The notes: generated from the sequence alone by a model not told the origin. 47,500 bases of DNA from Paracoccus sp. S1E-3 (GCF_013868135.1 NZ_JACEMU010000014.1:1-47500); one strand, 5' to 3'; positions 1 through 7,870 are shown, counted from the stretch's first letter. Numbers and translations: made by a program.

Positions 1-27
1 GTAAGCTCCCGGTGAGGACCGTCTGAC
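1..27 (+). repeat. IS66 left terminal inverted repeat
   Basis: The first 27 bases match, with mismatches, the reverse complement of 3141-3167. The shared skeleton is GTAA at the tip, then CCGG at about positions 9-12 and CCG at 19-21. IS66-family ends typically start GTAA. Confidence 0.7.
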
Positions 28-61
28 GCTGAAGGCGGGATGGATGTAGGAGGCTGAAGCT

Positions 62-472
62 ATGGACACCCATAGCTTCAGTTCCCAAGTCGAGGTTCTC
101 TCGGTGACCGATAGTGGTCGGCAGCGTCGCTGGTCGGCTGCCGAGAAGATCCGTATCGTCGAGGAAAGCCTGTCGCGCCCGCGCAGCGTGGCGCTGACGG
201 CGCGGCGTCACGATATCTCTCGCGCGTTGCTGACGCGCTGGCGGAAGGACTATCGCGAGGGCCTTCTCGGAAATGAGCCTGCCCTGACCTTTGCGCCGGT
301 GATGATTGCTGCCGAACCTGTGCCTGTATCGGTATCACCTGCGGCAGAGCTGGAGATCTCCGATGCCGTCACAGTCGCGATCACACTGGTGAATGGCCGG
401 CACCTCGTGGTTCCTGCGGGAATTGACCCGGTCATTCTGGCGCGGCTGCTTCCGGTGCTGGACAGCGCATGA
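62..472 (+). CDS. tnpA: IS66 transposase accessory protein TnpA
   Basis: This 136-aa protein has an N-terminal helix-turn-helix of the transposase-8 type (residues about 20-65, with a WSAAEKIRIVEES start and an ALLTRWRKDY recognition helix). The C-terminal half is the proline- and valine-rich tail usual for IS66 TnpA. Its job is thought to be DNA binding at the IS ends during transposition. It is the first gene of the IS, and its stop overlaps the tnpB start (ATGA at 469-472). The length is normal for the family. Confidence 0.9.
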   Translation: MDTHSFSSQVEVLSVTDSGRQRRWSAAEKIRIVEESLSRPRSVALTARRHDISRALLTRWRKDYREGLLGNEPALTFAPVMIAAEPVPVSVSPAAELEISDAVTVAITLVNGRHLVVPAGIDPVILARLLPVLDSA

Positions 473-819
473 TCGCCTTTCCGGCGGGGGCGCGCGTGTG
501 GATTGCAGGCGGGGTGACGGACATGCGGTGCGGGATGAACAGCCTGGCGCTGAAGGTCCAGCAGGGCCTGGGTCGCGATCCGCACGGTGGCGAGATCTTC
601 TGCTTCCGGGGGCGCAAGGGTGACCTGATCAAGGTGTTGTGGCACGACGGGGTCGGCATGTCGCTGTATCTGAAGCGGCTGGAGGCGGGGAAGTTCATCT
701 GGCCGGTGAGCCAGAATGGCTCAGCCGTTCCGGTTTCGGCGGCGCAGCTCGGCTATCTTCTGGAAGGAATCGACTGGCGCAATCCGCGCTGGACGCAGCG
801 GCCTGCCTCGGCGGGTTGA
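469..819 (+). CDS. tnpB: IS66 accessory protein TnpB (Orf2 family)
   Basis: This 116-aa protein has the conserved IS66 Orf2 pattern: RVWIAGGVTDMRCGMNSLA near the N-terminus, then FCFRGRKGDLIKVLWHD and GMSLYLKRLE in the middle. It is required for transposition in IS66 elements, but its biochemical role is not established. It is translationally coupled to tnpA by a 4-base ATGA overlap. It is full length for the family (about 115 aa), with no frameshift. Confidence 0.93.
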   Translation: MIAFPAGARVWIAGGVTDMRCGMNSLALKVQQGLGRDPHGGEIFCFRGRKGDLIKVLWHDGVGMSLYLKRLEAGKFIWPVSQNGSAVPVSAAQLGYLLEGIDWRNPRWTQRPASAG

Positions 820-877
820 TAGTCAAAATACCCTTGTTTTATTGGACTATTCCGGGGTTTCGTGATAGGTCTTCGGC

Positions 878-2530
878 ATGTCGGAGACCACCTCGGAGAT
901 CGCTGTTCTGCGCGCCGCACTCGCCGCGGCAGAGACTCGCGCATCTGCCGCAGAGGACGCCTTGGTCGCCGCCAAGGGGGAGTTGACCCAGGTTCAGGCG
1001 ATCGTCTCGGCCTCTGAAGACATGATCCGGCACCTCCGACTGCAGATCGCCAAACTCCGCCGCGAGCAATATGGCCATGGTGCCGAACGCCATGCCCGGC
1101 TGATCGAGCAACTGGAGATGCAGCTCGAAGACATCGAGACCGACATTGCCGATGACCGGGCCAAAGCCGAGGCGACGGGCCCGAGGGCGATGGTCGCGGC
1201 CTTCGAACGCCGCCGCCCAGCCCGCAAGCCGTTCCCCGAGCATTTGCCCCGCGAGCGCGTCGTGGTTAAGGCGCCGACTTCCTGCACTTGCTGTGGTTCG
1301 GCGCGCATCGTGAAGATGGGCGAGGACATCACCGAGACGCTGGAGGTGATCCCGCGGCAGTGGAAGGTCGTGCAAACCGTCCGCGAGAAGTTCACCTGCC
1401 GCGACTGCGAGAAGATCAGCCAGCCGCCAGCGCCGTTCCACCCGACACCCCGGGGCTGGGCCGGCCCGAACCTGCTGGCCATGGTGCTGTTCGAGAAGTT
1501 TGGCCAGCATCAGCCCCTGAACAGGCAGGCCGAGCGCTATGCGAAGGAGGGCGTCGAGATCAGCCTCTCGACCCTGGCCGATCAGGTCGGGGCCTGTGCC
1601 GTGGCGCTGCAGCCGATCCACGATCTGATCCGCGCCCATGTCCTCGGCGCCGAGCGATTGCATGCTGACGACACGACCGTGCCGCTGCTGGCCAAAGGTG
1701 GCACGCAAACCGCCCGGCTCTGGACCTATCTGCGGGATGACCGGCCCTTTGCCGGTGGGGCGCCGCCGGCAGCGCTCTATTACTTCTCAACCGACCGCAG
1801 GAAAGAACACCCGACCCGGCATTTGACGGGCTGGACCGGCATCCTGCAAGCTGACGCCTATGGCGGTTACAACGATCTCTATCATGCCAGCCACAGGCCC
1901 GCGCCGGTGCTGAGCGCGCTGTGCTGGTCGCATGCCCGGCGCAAGTTCTTCGAACTGGCGGATATCAAAGCCACGGCCCGCAAGGGCAGATCGGTGGCCG
2001 AGGAGATCTCGCCCATCGCGCTGGAATCGGTCAAACGCTTCGACGCCATCTTCGATGCCGAGCGCGAGATCACCGGCCTGACCGCCGAGGCCCGCCATGA
2101 CGCCCGTCAGCGGCTGGTGCGCCCGATGGTCCAGGATCTGCACAACTGGTTGCGGACCGAACGCGCCCGAATGTCGAAGCACAACCCCGTCGCCAAGGCG
2201 ATCAACTACATGTTCGAGGAGGACGGCCGCTGGGACGCCTTCACCTGCTTCCTCGATGATGGCCGCATCTGCCTGACGAACAACGCAGCAGAACGCGCGC
2301 TGCGGGGCGTCGCCCTCGGGCGGAAAGCCTGGCTCTTCGCCGGATCTCCGCGCGGTGGCGACCGCGCCGCCTTCATGTATTCCCTGATCGTCACGGCCAA
2401 GATGAATGACGTCGACCCGCAGGCTTGGCTGGCCGATGTCCTTGCCCGGCTGCCGGACATACCCCTGTCGCGCCTGCCGGAACTTCTTCCCTGGAACTGG
2501 TCGCAAATACCGCAAAGGAGGGCCGCATGA
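878..2530 (+). CDS. tnpC: IS66 transposase TnpC (DDE)
   Basis: This 550-aa transposase catalyses strand cleavage and transfer at the IS ends. The N-terminus (about 1-60) is a leucine-zipper-like coiled coil. A zinc-finger-like segment follows, with CxxC pairs near CTCCGSARIV and CRDCEKI. The DDE core can be placed at D264 (HADDTTVPLL), D326 (LQADAYGGY) and E472 (NNAAERALR). The C-terminal IS66 domain ends near residue 545. It is full length with no disruption. A 58-bp gap separates it from tnpB, and its stop overlaps the start of the passenger gene at 2527. Confidence 0.95.
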   Translation: MSETTSEIAVLRAALAAAETRASAAEDALVAAKGELTQVQAIVSASEDMIRHLRLQIAKLRREQYGHGAERHARLIEQLEMQLEDIETDIADDRAKAEATGPRAMVAAFERRRPARKPFPEHLPRERVVVKAPTSCTCCGSARIVKMGEDITETLEVIPRQWKVVQTVREKFTCRDCEKISQPPAPFHPTPRGWAGPNLLAMVLFEKFGQHQPLNRQAERYAKEGVEISLSTLADQVGACAVALQPIHDLIRAHVLGAERLHADDTTVPLLAKGGTQTARLWTYLRDDRPFAGGAPPAALYYFSTDRRKEHPTRHLTGWTGILQADAYGGYNDLYHASHRPAPVLSALCWSHARRKFFELADIKATARKGRSVAEEISPIALESVKRFDAIFDAEREITGLTAEARHDARQRLVRPMVQDLHNWLRTERARMSKHNPVAKAINYMFEEDGRWDAFTCFLDDGRICLTNNAAERALRGVALGRKAWLFAGSPRGGDRAAFMYSLIVTAKMNDVDPQAWLADVLARLPDIPLSRLPELLPWNWSQIPQRRAA

Positions 2531-3129
2531 CCCTGATCGCCCGCCTCCGGATCCTTCTGAACGACGTCGATCCTCAGCCGATGCGCCATATCGAGGTGCC
2601 GCTGAAGATCAGGCTCGACCGGCTGCATGAGGTGGTCCAGGCGGCGATGGGCTGGACGGACACCCATCTCTACGAATTCAGGGCCGGGGGGGCGGGCTGG
2701 GGCGTGCCCGGTCCGGACGGATTCTACGACGGCCCGATGCCCGCGAAGAAGGCGACGCTGCAGAAGGTGCTCGAGGATACCGGCGTCAGGACGATCCAGT
2801 ATGTCTACGACTTCGGCGATGACTGGGACCACAGCATCCGGATCGAGCGGGTCACCGAGGCCACCCCGGGCGTGACCTATCCAAGGCTTCTGAAGGCCAG
2901 CGGGGCCTGCCCGCCCGAGGATGTCGGCGGTGCTCCGGGCTACGAGGAATTCCTCGAAGCCCTCGCAGATCCGGACCACGAGCAGCACGACGACATGGTC
3001 GGCTGGTCAGGTGCAACCTTCGATCCCGAAGATGCCAGGATCGACAGGATCGTCGAACGCTTTGACCAACTCGCGAAGAAATGGTCCCCGCGGCCCGGCA
3101 AGCCCAAAGCACCCAAGCCCACTCCCTGA
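2527..3129 (+). CDS. pRiA4b ORF-3-like protein (IS66 passenger gene)
   Basis: The ATG at 2527 overlaps the tnpC stop (ATGA), which gives a 200-aa protein. It has the plasmid pRiA4b ORF-3-like fold signature: an LRILLNDVDPQPMRHIEVP start, LDRLHEVVQAAMGW, DTHLYEF, the acidic block YDFGDDWDHSIRIE, then CPPEDVGGAPGYEEFLEAL. Proteins of this family are common near IS66 and other mobile elements; their biochemical role is unknown. It lies inside the right IS end, so it would move with the element. An in-frame start further upstream lies inside tnpC and is unlikely. Confidence 0.85.
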   Translation: MTLIARLRILLNDVDPQPMRHIEVPLKIRLDRLHEVVQAAMGWTDTHLYEFRAGGAGWGVPGPDGFYDGPMPAKKATLQKVLEDTGVRTIQYVYDFGDDWDHSIRIERVTEATPGVTYPRLLKASGACPPEDVGGAPGYEEFLEALADPDHEQHDDMVGWSGATFDPEDARIDRIVERFDQLAKKWSPRPGKPKAPKPTP

Positions 3130-3140
3130 GCACGGACACC

Positions 3141-3167
3141 CGTCCGCGGCCTACGCCGGATGGTTAC
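3141..3167 (-). repeat. IS66 right terminal inverted repeat
   Basis: This is the imperfect reverse complement of bases 1-27 and ends GGTTAC at 3167. It lies 11 bp after the passenger-gene stop. Confidence 0.65.
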
Positions 3168-3275
3168 GCTGACCATGCCATGCGGTTGTTTTCGGTATCA
3201 CGGTGCTGATTTTGTCTGGTGACGATCCGCGCACATTCGGTTTAAATTGCGTCAGTTTGTGCAGCAGGTCTGGTA

Positions 3276-4043
3276 GTGTCGATCCTGATTGATGATTTCG
3301 CGAATGCCGATACGCTTCGGCCTTTTGTCGACGGCCGCCTCAGGGCTTATGAGGACAAGGCTGTCGCCCTTCTCCGCAAGCATTTTCAGCCCGCGGCCGG
3401 AATAGCCGACGATACCGACCTGCGCCGTTTTGTCTCACTTTGTCATGATCGCGCGAAGGCGCGTGGCATTGTCTCAGAGAAGGAGCTGCTGCATTACCTG
3501 ACGATCGCGTTCCGCTGGGGCGCCGGTTTCGAGGAAGATCCGCAATATCGCCCCTATCTGCGGCGGGCCATGTGGCTGGTCGAGGAGGATCGCGCGGTCA
3601 CGCTTTCAGATACGGCGCTGCTGCGCGAGGAAGCTGCGCATTGGGACGCTGTGATCGCGGACGACCTGGCGAGCCCGGCGCATATCCGGGACGGGCTTTT
3701 CAACCTCTATCGGCGCGGGGTCCCGGATCCGGGCTATGCGCATGTGCTGCGGCTGTTGCAGCGGGTCTATCCGCAGCGCTTTCAGACGGTGCCGGAGGCC
3801 GATTGGATTGCCTTCTGCGACGACGTCAATGCGCGGATCAGCGACATCCCTCTCGAGGTTGTGGATATCTATTGCTGTATCGTGCTGGCCGTTTATTTCG
3901 GTGCCGACTTCATCAATGACCCCCGCTTTCCCTGGATGCGCGCGACGCTCGCCAGCGGGACACGCAATCTGGAGGAACGGCGTATCGCGTTCGGCGAGGC
4001 TGTTCTGGGATATTATCAACGTCTGACCGGCGCGCAGGCCTGA
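3276..4043 (+). CDS. duplicated helical-domain protein, possible type VI effector partner
   Basis: This 255-aa protein starts at a GTG (no in-frame ATG fits near the N-terminus) with only a weak AGCAGG ribosome site. It has no signal peptide or membrane segment. Residues about 28-99 and 155-224 are copies of one domain: a short helix, then LRRFVSLCHDRAKARGI versus ADWIAFCDDVNARISDI, then a helix ending WGAGFEEDPQYRPYLRRA versus FGADFINDPRFPWMRATL. The pattern of a glycine, an acidic-DP motif and an aromatic resembles small uncharacterised proteins that I recall sitting beside PAAR, VgrG and toxin genes; this is recall, not a search. The gene is 12 bp upstream of the amidase and co-oriented, so an adaptor or chaperone role is inferred. 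The function is unproven. Confidence 0.7.
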   Translation: MSILIDDFANADTLRPFVDGRLRAYEDKAVALLRKHFQPAAGIADDTDLRRFVSLCHDRAKARGIVSEKELLHYLTIAFRWGAGFEEDPQYRPYLRRAMWLVEEDRAVTLSDTALLREEAAHWDAVIADDLASPAHIRDGLFNLYRRGVPDPGYAHVLRLLQRVYPQRFQTVPEADWIAFCDDVNARISDIPLEVVDIYCCIVLAVYFGADFINDPRFPWMRATLASGTRNLEERRIAFGEAVLGYYQRLTGAQA

Positions 4044-4055
4044 GGGAGAACGTCC

Positions 4056-4862
4056 ATGGCGCTCGCATTGAACAGATTCACCACCGACTGTGAACGCTTC
4101 TGGTCGACTGCCATGTCCAGCCTCAGCCAGGCGATCCCGGCCCCCTCACCGGTCACACCGCTGACCCGAACCGGCGCGGCGACCGCGCCGCCCGGGGTGG
4201 CGGAGGAGGTCGAGGAATATGGCAGCATGACCGACCCCGAATGCACCACCGGCACCTGTTGCGACCATCCGGTATGGCTGAACACCGCCAGGGGCGAACT
4301 TGGCACCCGAGAGGTTTCCGGCCGCAAGGGCAGCAATCCCCGGATCGATGAATATATGCGCTCGACCGATATCGCGGCGTCTTACCACCATGACGGAACC
4401 GCCTGGTGTTCGGCCTTCGCCAACTGGGTGTTGGAAAACACTCCCAATCCCAAGACGCCCGGCAAGAACTTCACCGGCTCGAACAGCGCGGGTTCCCAGG
4501 TCTGGATGAATTGGGGCAGCGATACCAAGGCGGAGCCTTTTGTCGGGGCGCTGATCGTGATCCGATGGAGTTCTACCGGGACCGCCGGCCATAACACTTT
4601 CATCGTCGGTGAGACGCCCGACGGTAAATATTGGTGGGGGCTTGGCGGCAACCAGGGTATCGCCAATGACGACAGCGACGAGGGCCTTGTGGTAAATGTG
4701 GCGAAATACCGCAAAAACAGCACCATCCGCTCGATCCGAAAGCCGCCGAATTTCAACCCCTGCGATAAATACAAGAAAATTCCCCAATATACCGATGATG
4801 AAGTCATGGCGAAGTTCGGAAAGGAATCGGGCAGTGCGCAGGACTATAATTCGACTCGCTAG
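4056..4862 (+). CDS. CHAP/NlpC-like peptidoglycan amidase (TIGR02594-like), candidate secreted effector
   Basis: This 268-aa protein has a GAGGGAG ribosome site. Residues about 70-190 form a cysteine-peptidase-like domain: an ARGELGTREVSG start, catalytic Cys118 in TAWCSAFANWV, and His179 in TAGHNTFIVGE. This is the arrangement of TIGR02594/CHAP-type amidases that cut peptidoglycan peptides. There is no signal peptide, although the substrate would be periplasmic, and a PxxCTTGTCC cysteine patch precedes the domain. The next gene overlaps its 3' end and encodes an exported protein. A cytosolic amidase paired with an exported partner is the pattern of type VI Tae/Tai pairs. No VgrG, Hcp or PAAR gene is in the window, so T6SS delivery is an inference; a phage endolysin is the alternative. 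Confidence 0.75.
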   Translation: MALALNRFTTDCERFWSTAMSSLSQAIPAPSPVTPLTRTGAATAPPGVAEEVEEYGSMTDPECTTGTCCDHPVWLNTARGELGTREVSGRKGSNPRIDEYMRSTDIAASYHHDGTAWCSAFANWVLENTPNPKTPGKNFTGSNSAGSQVWMNWGSDTKAEPFVGALIVIRWSSTGTAGHNTFIVGETPDGKYWWGLGGNQGIANDDSDEGLVVNVAKYRKNSTIRSIRKPPNFNPCDKYKKIPQYTDDEVMAKFGKESGSAQDYNSTR

Positions 4863-5370
4863 GCTGTGTTTCACGGCGCTCCTGCTGACCGGCTGTCCGG
4901 CATTCGCGGATCCGCCCGGAGAGGAAGAATGCCTGAATGAAGGCGCGGCCTATTCGGATTGTGTCTATGCCGTGCAAGAGGCGAAAACCGTTGTCAGCAC
5001 CGAACGCCAGATCCCGGGTTCGTCCTCGCTGGGGCTGCTGAACATCACCTATATCATCGCTGAATTTGGCGGTCTTCGCGACGGCATGGACCCGAATGTC
5101 GCCGCCTTCCTGAAGTTCGATTACCGGATCGACGGGCAGCTTGTGCGCAGCGACCAGAAGAAGGTCGGCGACTTTCTCGGCTTCGATGCGTTTTCGCGCG
5201 GCCAGGCGGGCATATACAGTTTCGCTGGCAAGGTGTTTTCGGACGAGAAGGGCTGCCTGGTCGCGGTCACCTATGATGTCGATGCGCAAGATTACACCGT
5301 CGCCATGCGCCGCAATAACGGCCCGCTGCCCGATCTGTGGGTGACGAAGCGGACCGGAAACTGCGACTGA
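4834..5370 (+). CDS. exported/lipoprotein candidate immunity protein
   Basis: The GTG at 4834 is chosen because AAGGAA at 4821-4826 lies 7 nt upstream and the protein then begins with a proper signal sequence (VRRTIIRLARLCFTALLLTGC). This gives 178 aa. An LTGC lipobox suggests a lipoprotein; cleavage at AFA-D by signal peptidase I is the alternative. The mature part has paired cysteines near ECLNEGAAYSDC and a later GCLVAVTYDV and TGNCD, and looks beta-rich. I recognise no family. The 5' end overlaps the amidase gene by 29 bp in another frame, which indicates co-translation and suits a periplasmic inhibitor of that amidase. An in-frame start further upstream would lie deep inside the amidase gene. 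Confidence 0.65.
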   Translation: MRRTIIRLARLCFTALLLTGCPAFADPPGEEECLNEGAAYSDCVYAVQEAKTVVSTERQIPGSSSLGLLNITYIIAEFGGLRDGMDPNVAAFLKFDYRIDGQLVRSDQKKVGDFLGFDAFSRGQAGIYSFAGKVFSDEKGCLVAVTYDVDAQDYTVAMRRNNGPLPDLWVTKRTGNCD

Positions 5371-5569
5371 GGCGGGGCGGGCCGGGCGGTCTGTTCGGGC
5401 GCCACGCATATTCCGGCAACCGGTCATTGACTACCTCGACCGAGGCGGCTTCCGCCCCGAGCAATCGCTGCAGCGCGCATGAAGCATTGGATGCGCATCC
5501 GATGGCCTCCGCTTGCCATGATGCCGCCCATCGCTGATAGTTTGCATCATCAGGGAATGTGAACGCATC
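5371..5569. promoter_or_regulatory. control region of the LacI-type regulator gene
   Basis: Two features could be operators. An 18-bp palindrome with one mismatch is centred on ATGCGCAT at 5486-5503, with a perfect 12-bp core at 5489-5500. A TTGCATCA half-site lies at 5542-5549 and is repeated exactly in the large palindrome upstream of the transporter operon (6630-6637). This suggests autoregulation. I cannot place a convincing -35/-10 pair. Confidence 0.45.
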
Positions 5570-6607
5570 ATGGACAGACCGACGATCGCTGATCTCGCCA
5601 AGGCTGCAGGCGTCGGAACGGCGACGGTCGACAGGGTCTTGAATGGCCGCGCGAATGTGCGTGCCGAAACCGTCCGGCGTGTGCATGAAGCGGCCGAGAA
5701 GATCGGCTATCACGGTGCGAATGTCATCCGCCACCGGATGCTTGCCGACAAGGCCGAGTTCCGACTTGGCCTTATCCTGCAAAAGCCCAACCACGCCTTC
5801 TATCAGGAAACGCAACGGATCTTCGAGGCGCAGGCCCGCGCCTGCACCTTGCGTCGGGTGCAGGTCACCACGAAATTCATGGAAGATCCAAGCCCGGAGG
5901 AACTGGCCCGCCTCTTGGCCGCGATGAAGGGGCGGGTCGATGCCGTGGCCGCGACCGGCATCGATCACCACGCCGTCACACGGGTGGTGCAGGACCTGCG
6001 CAGCGCCGGCATCCCGGTCTATTCCCTGCTGTCGGATTTCGCGCAGGGGGTGCGGGAAAGCTATTTCGGCACCAACAATATCCGGGTCGGGCGCATTGCC
6101 GGATGGTTCATTTCGCGGCTGGCGCGGCGCCCGGGAAAAGTGGGGGTGTTTATCGGCGGCCCCCGGTTTCATGGCCACGAATTGCGCGAAACCGGCTTTC
6201 GCAGCTATTTCCGCGATACCGCGCCGCAGTTTCAGATGCTGGAAACGCAGATCAATCTGGAAACCCGCAAGCTGACTTATGAGGCGACCGCAAATCTGCT
6301 GTCGCGTCATGACGATCTGATCGGTCTTTACTGTGCCGGCGGCGGTATGGAGGGCGCGATCCAGGCCGTCCGCGAGATGCGCAAACCCGGCGCATTTGTA
6401 CTGATCGTCAACGAATTGACGCCGGATTCGCTGGCCGGGCTGCATGACGGAACGCTCAGCGTGGTGCTGGCCACGCCGGTGCGCCAGATCGCGGCGGACC
6501 TGATCGTGCAGATGATCGAGACCTCGGAAAAGGGGTTTGCGGAAGTGCCCGGCCAACGGTTTTTTCCCGCGCTGATCTGGACGCCGGAAAGCGAAATCAT
6601 GATGTAA
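5570..6607 (+). CDS. LacI-family transcriptional regulator of the inositol cluster
   Basis: This 345-aa regulator has the LacI helix-turn-helix at residues 4-30 (TIADLAKAAGVGTATVDRVLNG) and the hinge helix by residue 56. It is followed by a periplasmic-binding-like ligand domain with KAEFRLGLILQKPN, FIGGPRFHGHELRETGF and GLYCAGGGMEGA. It precedes and is co-oriented with the sugar transporter and iol genes, so it most likely represses them and responds to an inositol or a catabolic intermediate; the ligand is inferred from context. It differs from the RpiR-type IolR of rhizobia and the DeoR-type IolR of Bacillus. The operators at 5486-5549 and 6612-6651 are its likely targets. Confidence 0.88.
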   Translation: MDRPTIADLAKAAGVGTATVDRVLNGRANVRAETVRRVHEAAEKIGYHGANVIRHRMLADKAEFRLGLILQKPNHAFYQETQRIFEAQARACTLRRVQVTTKFMEDPSPEELARLLAAMKGRVDAVAATGIDHHAVTRVVQDLRSAGIPVYSLLSDFAQGVRESYFGTNNIRVGRIAGWFISRLARRPGKVGVFIGGPRFHGHELRETGFRSYFRDTAPQFQMLETQINLETRKLTYEATANLLSRHDDLIGLYCAGGGMEGAIQAVREMRKPGAFVLIVNELTPDSLAGLHDGTLSVVLATPVRQIAADLIVQMIETSEKGFAEVPGQRFFPALIWTPESEIMM

Positions 6608-6611
6608 CCAC

Positions 6612-6651
6612 ATCAATCATCGGACATGATTGCATCAGGAATGATGCAATC
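6612..6651. promoter_or_regulatory. palindromic operator upstream of the transporter/iol operon
   Basis: Positions 6628-6651 form a perfect inverted repeat: the arm GATTGCATCA (6628-6637), a 4-nt GGAA spacer, then its exact reverse complement (6642-6651). A second overlapping repeat has the arms CAATCAT (6614-6620) and ATGATTG (6626-6632). Both sit 190-230 bp before the first transporter gene and right after the regulator gene. The half-site TTGCATCA also occurs upstream of the regulator. This is the best candidate site for the LacI-type protein. The rest of the 233-bp gap holds no gene, and no clear -10 box was seen. Confidence 0.6.
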
Positions 6652-6840
6652 TGCGGTCCGAATGTGTTGATTGCAGCGATCTGATGCCGAATCCTTTCCC
6701 TACCTCCCGGGGAGGGGAGGAAGCCAGCGACAGCTGCGACCCAGGCTCGCTTCCGCTTTCAGCGGAGGGCACAGCTGCGGCCGGGCGGCGGGGCTGAACA
6801 AACAGCGGCACCCGCAACGCCGCACAGGGAGGAAAATGAG

Positions 6841-7785
6841 ATGAAAAATCTGTTGCTGTCGACCGCGATGGTCGTGGGTATGGCGGGCGGGGCATCCGCC
6901 GAAACCGTCGGGGTTTCGATGGCGCTGTTCGACGACAACTTCCTGACCGTTCTGCGCAACGGGATCCAGGAAATCGCCAAGGGGATGGAGGGCGTCGACG
7001 TCCAGATCGAGGATGCGCAGAACGATGTCGCCCGGCAGCTGGACCAGATCAACAATTTCATCGCCAGCGGCGTTGATGCGATCATCGTGAACCCGGTCGA
7101 TACCTCGGCGACGCAGGCGATGACCGATGCGGCATCCGCGGCGGGCGTGCCGCTGGTCTTCGTGAACCGTCAGCCGGTCAATGTCGATACGCTGCCCGAC
7201 AATCAGGCCTTCGTCGGCTCGGACGAGGCAGAATCGGGGACGTTGGAAACCATTCAGGTCTGCGAATTGCTGAACGCCGCCGGCAAGACCGAGGCGAATG
7301 TCTATGTCCTGATGGGCGAGCTGTCGAACCAGGCGGCGGTGCAGCGGACCAAGGACATCCATGACGTGATGGACAGCGGCAAATGCAAGGTCACGTTGAA
7401 TATCATAGACGAGCAGACGGCGAACTGGCAGCGCGACGAAGCGCAGAATCTGATGACCAACTGGCTGTCCGCGGGCACGCCCTTCGATGCCGTCATCTCC
7501 AACAATGACGAGATGGCGATCGGCGCCATTCAGGCGATGAAGGCATCGGGCCTCAAGATGGAGGACGTGATCGTCGCCGGCGTCGATGCCACGCGGGACG
7601 CGCTGCAGGCGATGGCGGCGGGCGATCTGGATGTCACCGTCTTCCAGGACGCGGCGGGGCAGGGCAGCGGCGCACTGGACGCGGCCCTGAAGCTGGCGAA
7701 AGGCGAGGCGGTTGAGCAGAAGGTCATGGTGCCCTTCCAGCTGGTGACGCCGGAAAACATGGTCGACTTCGCCGAGAGCAACTGA
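6841..7785 (+). CDS. sugar ABC transporter substrate-binding protein 1 (inositol-type)
   Basis: This 314-aa periplasmic binding protein has a signal peptide ending GGASA at about residue 20. It is a CUT2/RbsB-type type I fold: ETVGVSMALFDDNFLTVL, the hinge DVARQLDQINNFIASGVDAIIVNPVD, IDEQTANW, and the ligand motif ISNNDEMAIGAIQAM. The EQTANW and NNDEMA motifs fit binding proteins of inositol and related sugars. GGAGG lies just upstream of the ATG. It is the first gene of the operon behind the palindromic operator. It is a clear paralogue of the protein at 9815-10747. The inositol specificity is taken from the neighbouring iol genes. Confidence 0.88.
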   Translation: MKNLLLSTAMVVGMAGGASAETVGVSMALFDDNFLTVLRNGIQEIAKGMEGVDVQIEDAQNDVARQLDQINNFIASGVDAIIVNPVDTSATQAMTDAASAAGVPLVFVNRQPVNVDTLPDNQAFVGSDEAESGTLETIQVCELLNAAGKTEANVYVLMGELSNQAAVQRTKDIHDVMDSGKCKVTLNIIDEQTANWQRDEAQNLMTNWLSAGTPFDAVISNNDEMAIGAIQAMKASGLKMEDVIVAGVDATRDALQAMAAGDLDVTVFQDAAGQGSGALDAALKLAKGEAVEQKVMVPFQLVTPENMVDFAESN

Positions 7786-7804
7786 CTGAGATCGCAACGC
7801 ATTC

Positions 7805-7856
7805 GGGCGGCGCGTCGCGTGTCGCCCGCAGACTGGCCAGGCGGGACGCGTCCCGC
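7805..7856 (+). other. hairpin pair between binding-protein and permease genes
   Basis: Positions 7841-7856 are a perfect 16-bp palindrome (arm GCGGGACG). A second GC-rich inverted repeat (GGGCG near 7805, CGCCC near 7833) precedes it. There is no T-run, so a full terminator is unlikely. Hairpins at this place in ABC operons often protect the binding-protein mRNA and reduce read-through to the membrane subunits; that role is inferred here. Confidence 0.45.
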
Positions 7857-7870
7857 GAGGGGGATGAAAC

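Larger units (their letters stand above)
1..3167 (+). mobile_element. IS66-family insertion sequence, apparently complete
   Basis: The element carries the three IS66 genes in the usual order (tnpA, tnpB, tnpC) plus a fourth coupled gene. The left end begins GTAAGC at base 1 and the right end finishes GGTTAC at 3167. These are imperfect inverted repeats: reading inward from each end, both begin GTAA and share spaced CCGG and CCG blocks. IS66 elements normally make an 8-bp target duplication; the right flank starts GCTGACCA at 3168, but the left flank is outside the window, so the duplication cannot be checked. All four frames are open, so the copy looks functional. The element lies directly upstream of the effector-like cassette at 3276 and may have separated it from genes to the left. 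Confidence 0.9.

Noticed and set aside
7841..7856. Perfect 16-bp palindrome as an operator
   Set aside because: It lies inside the operon between binding-protein and permease genes and is very GC-rich; an RNA hairpin is more likely than a protein-binding site.
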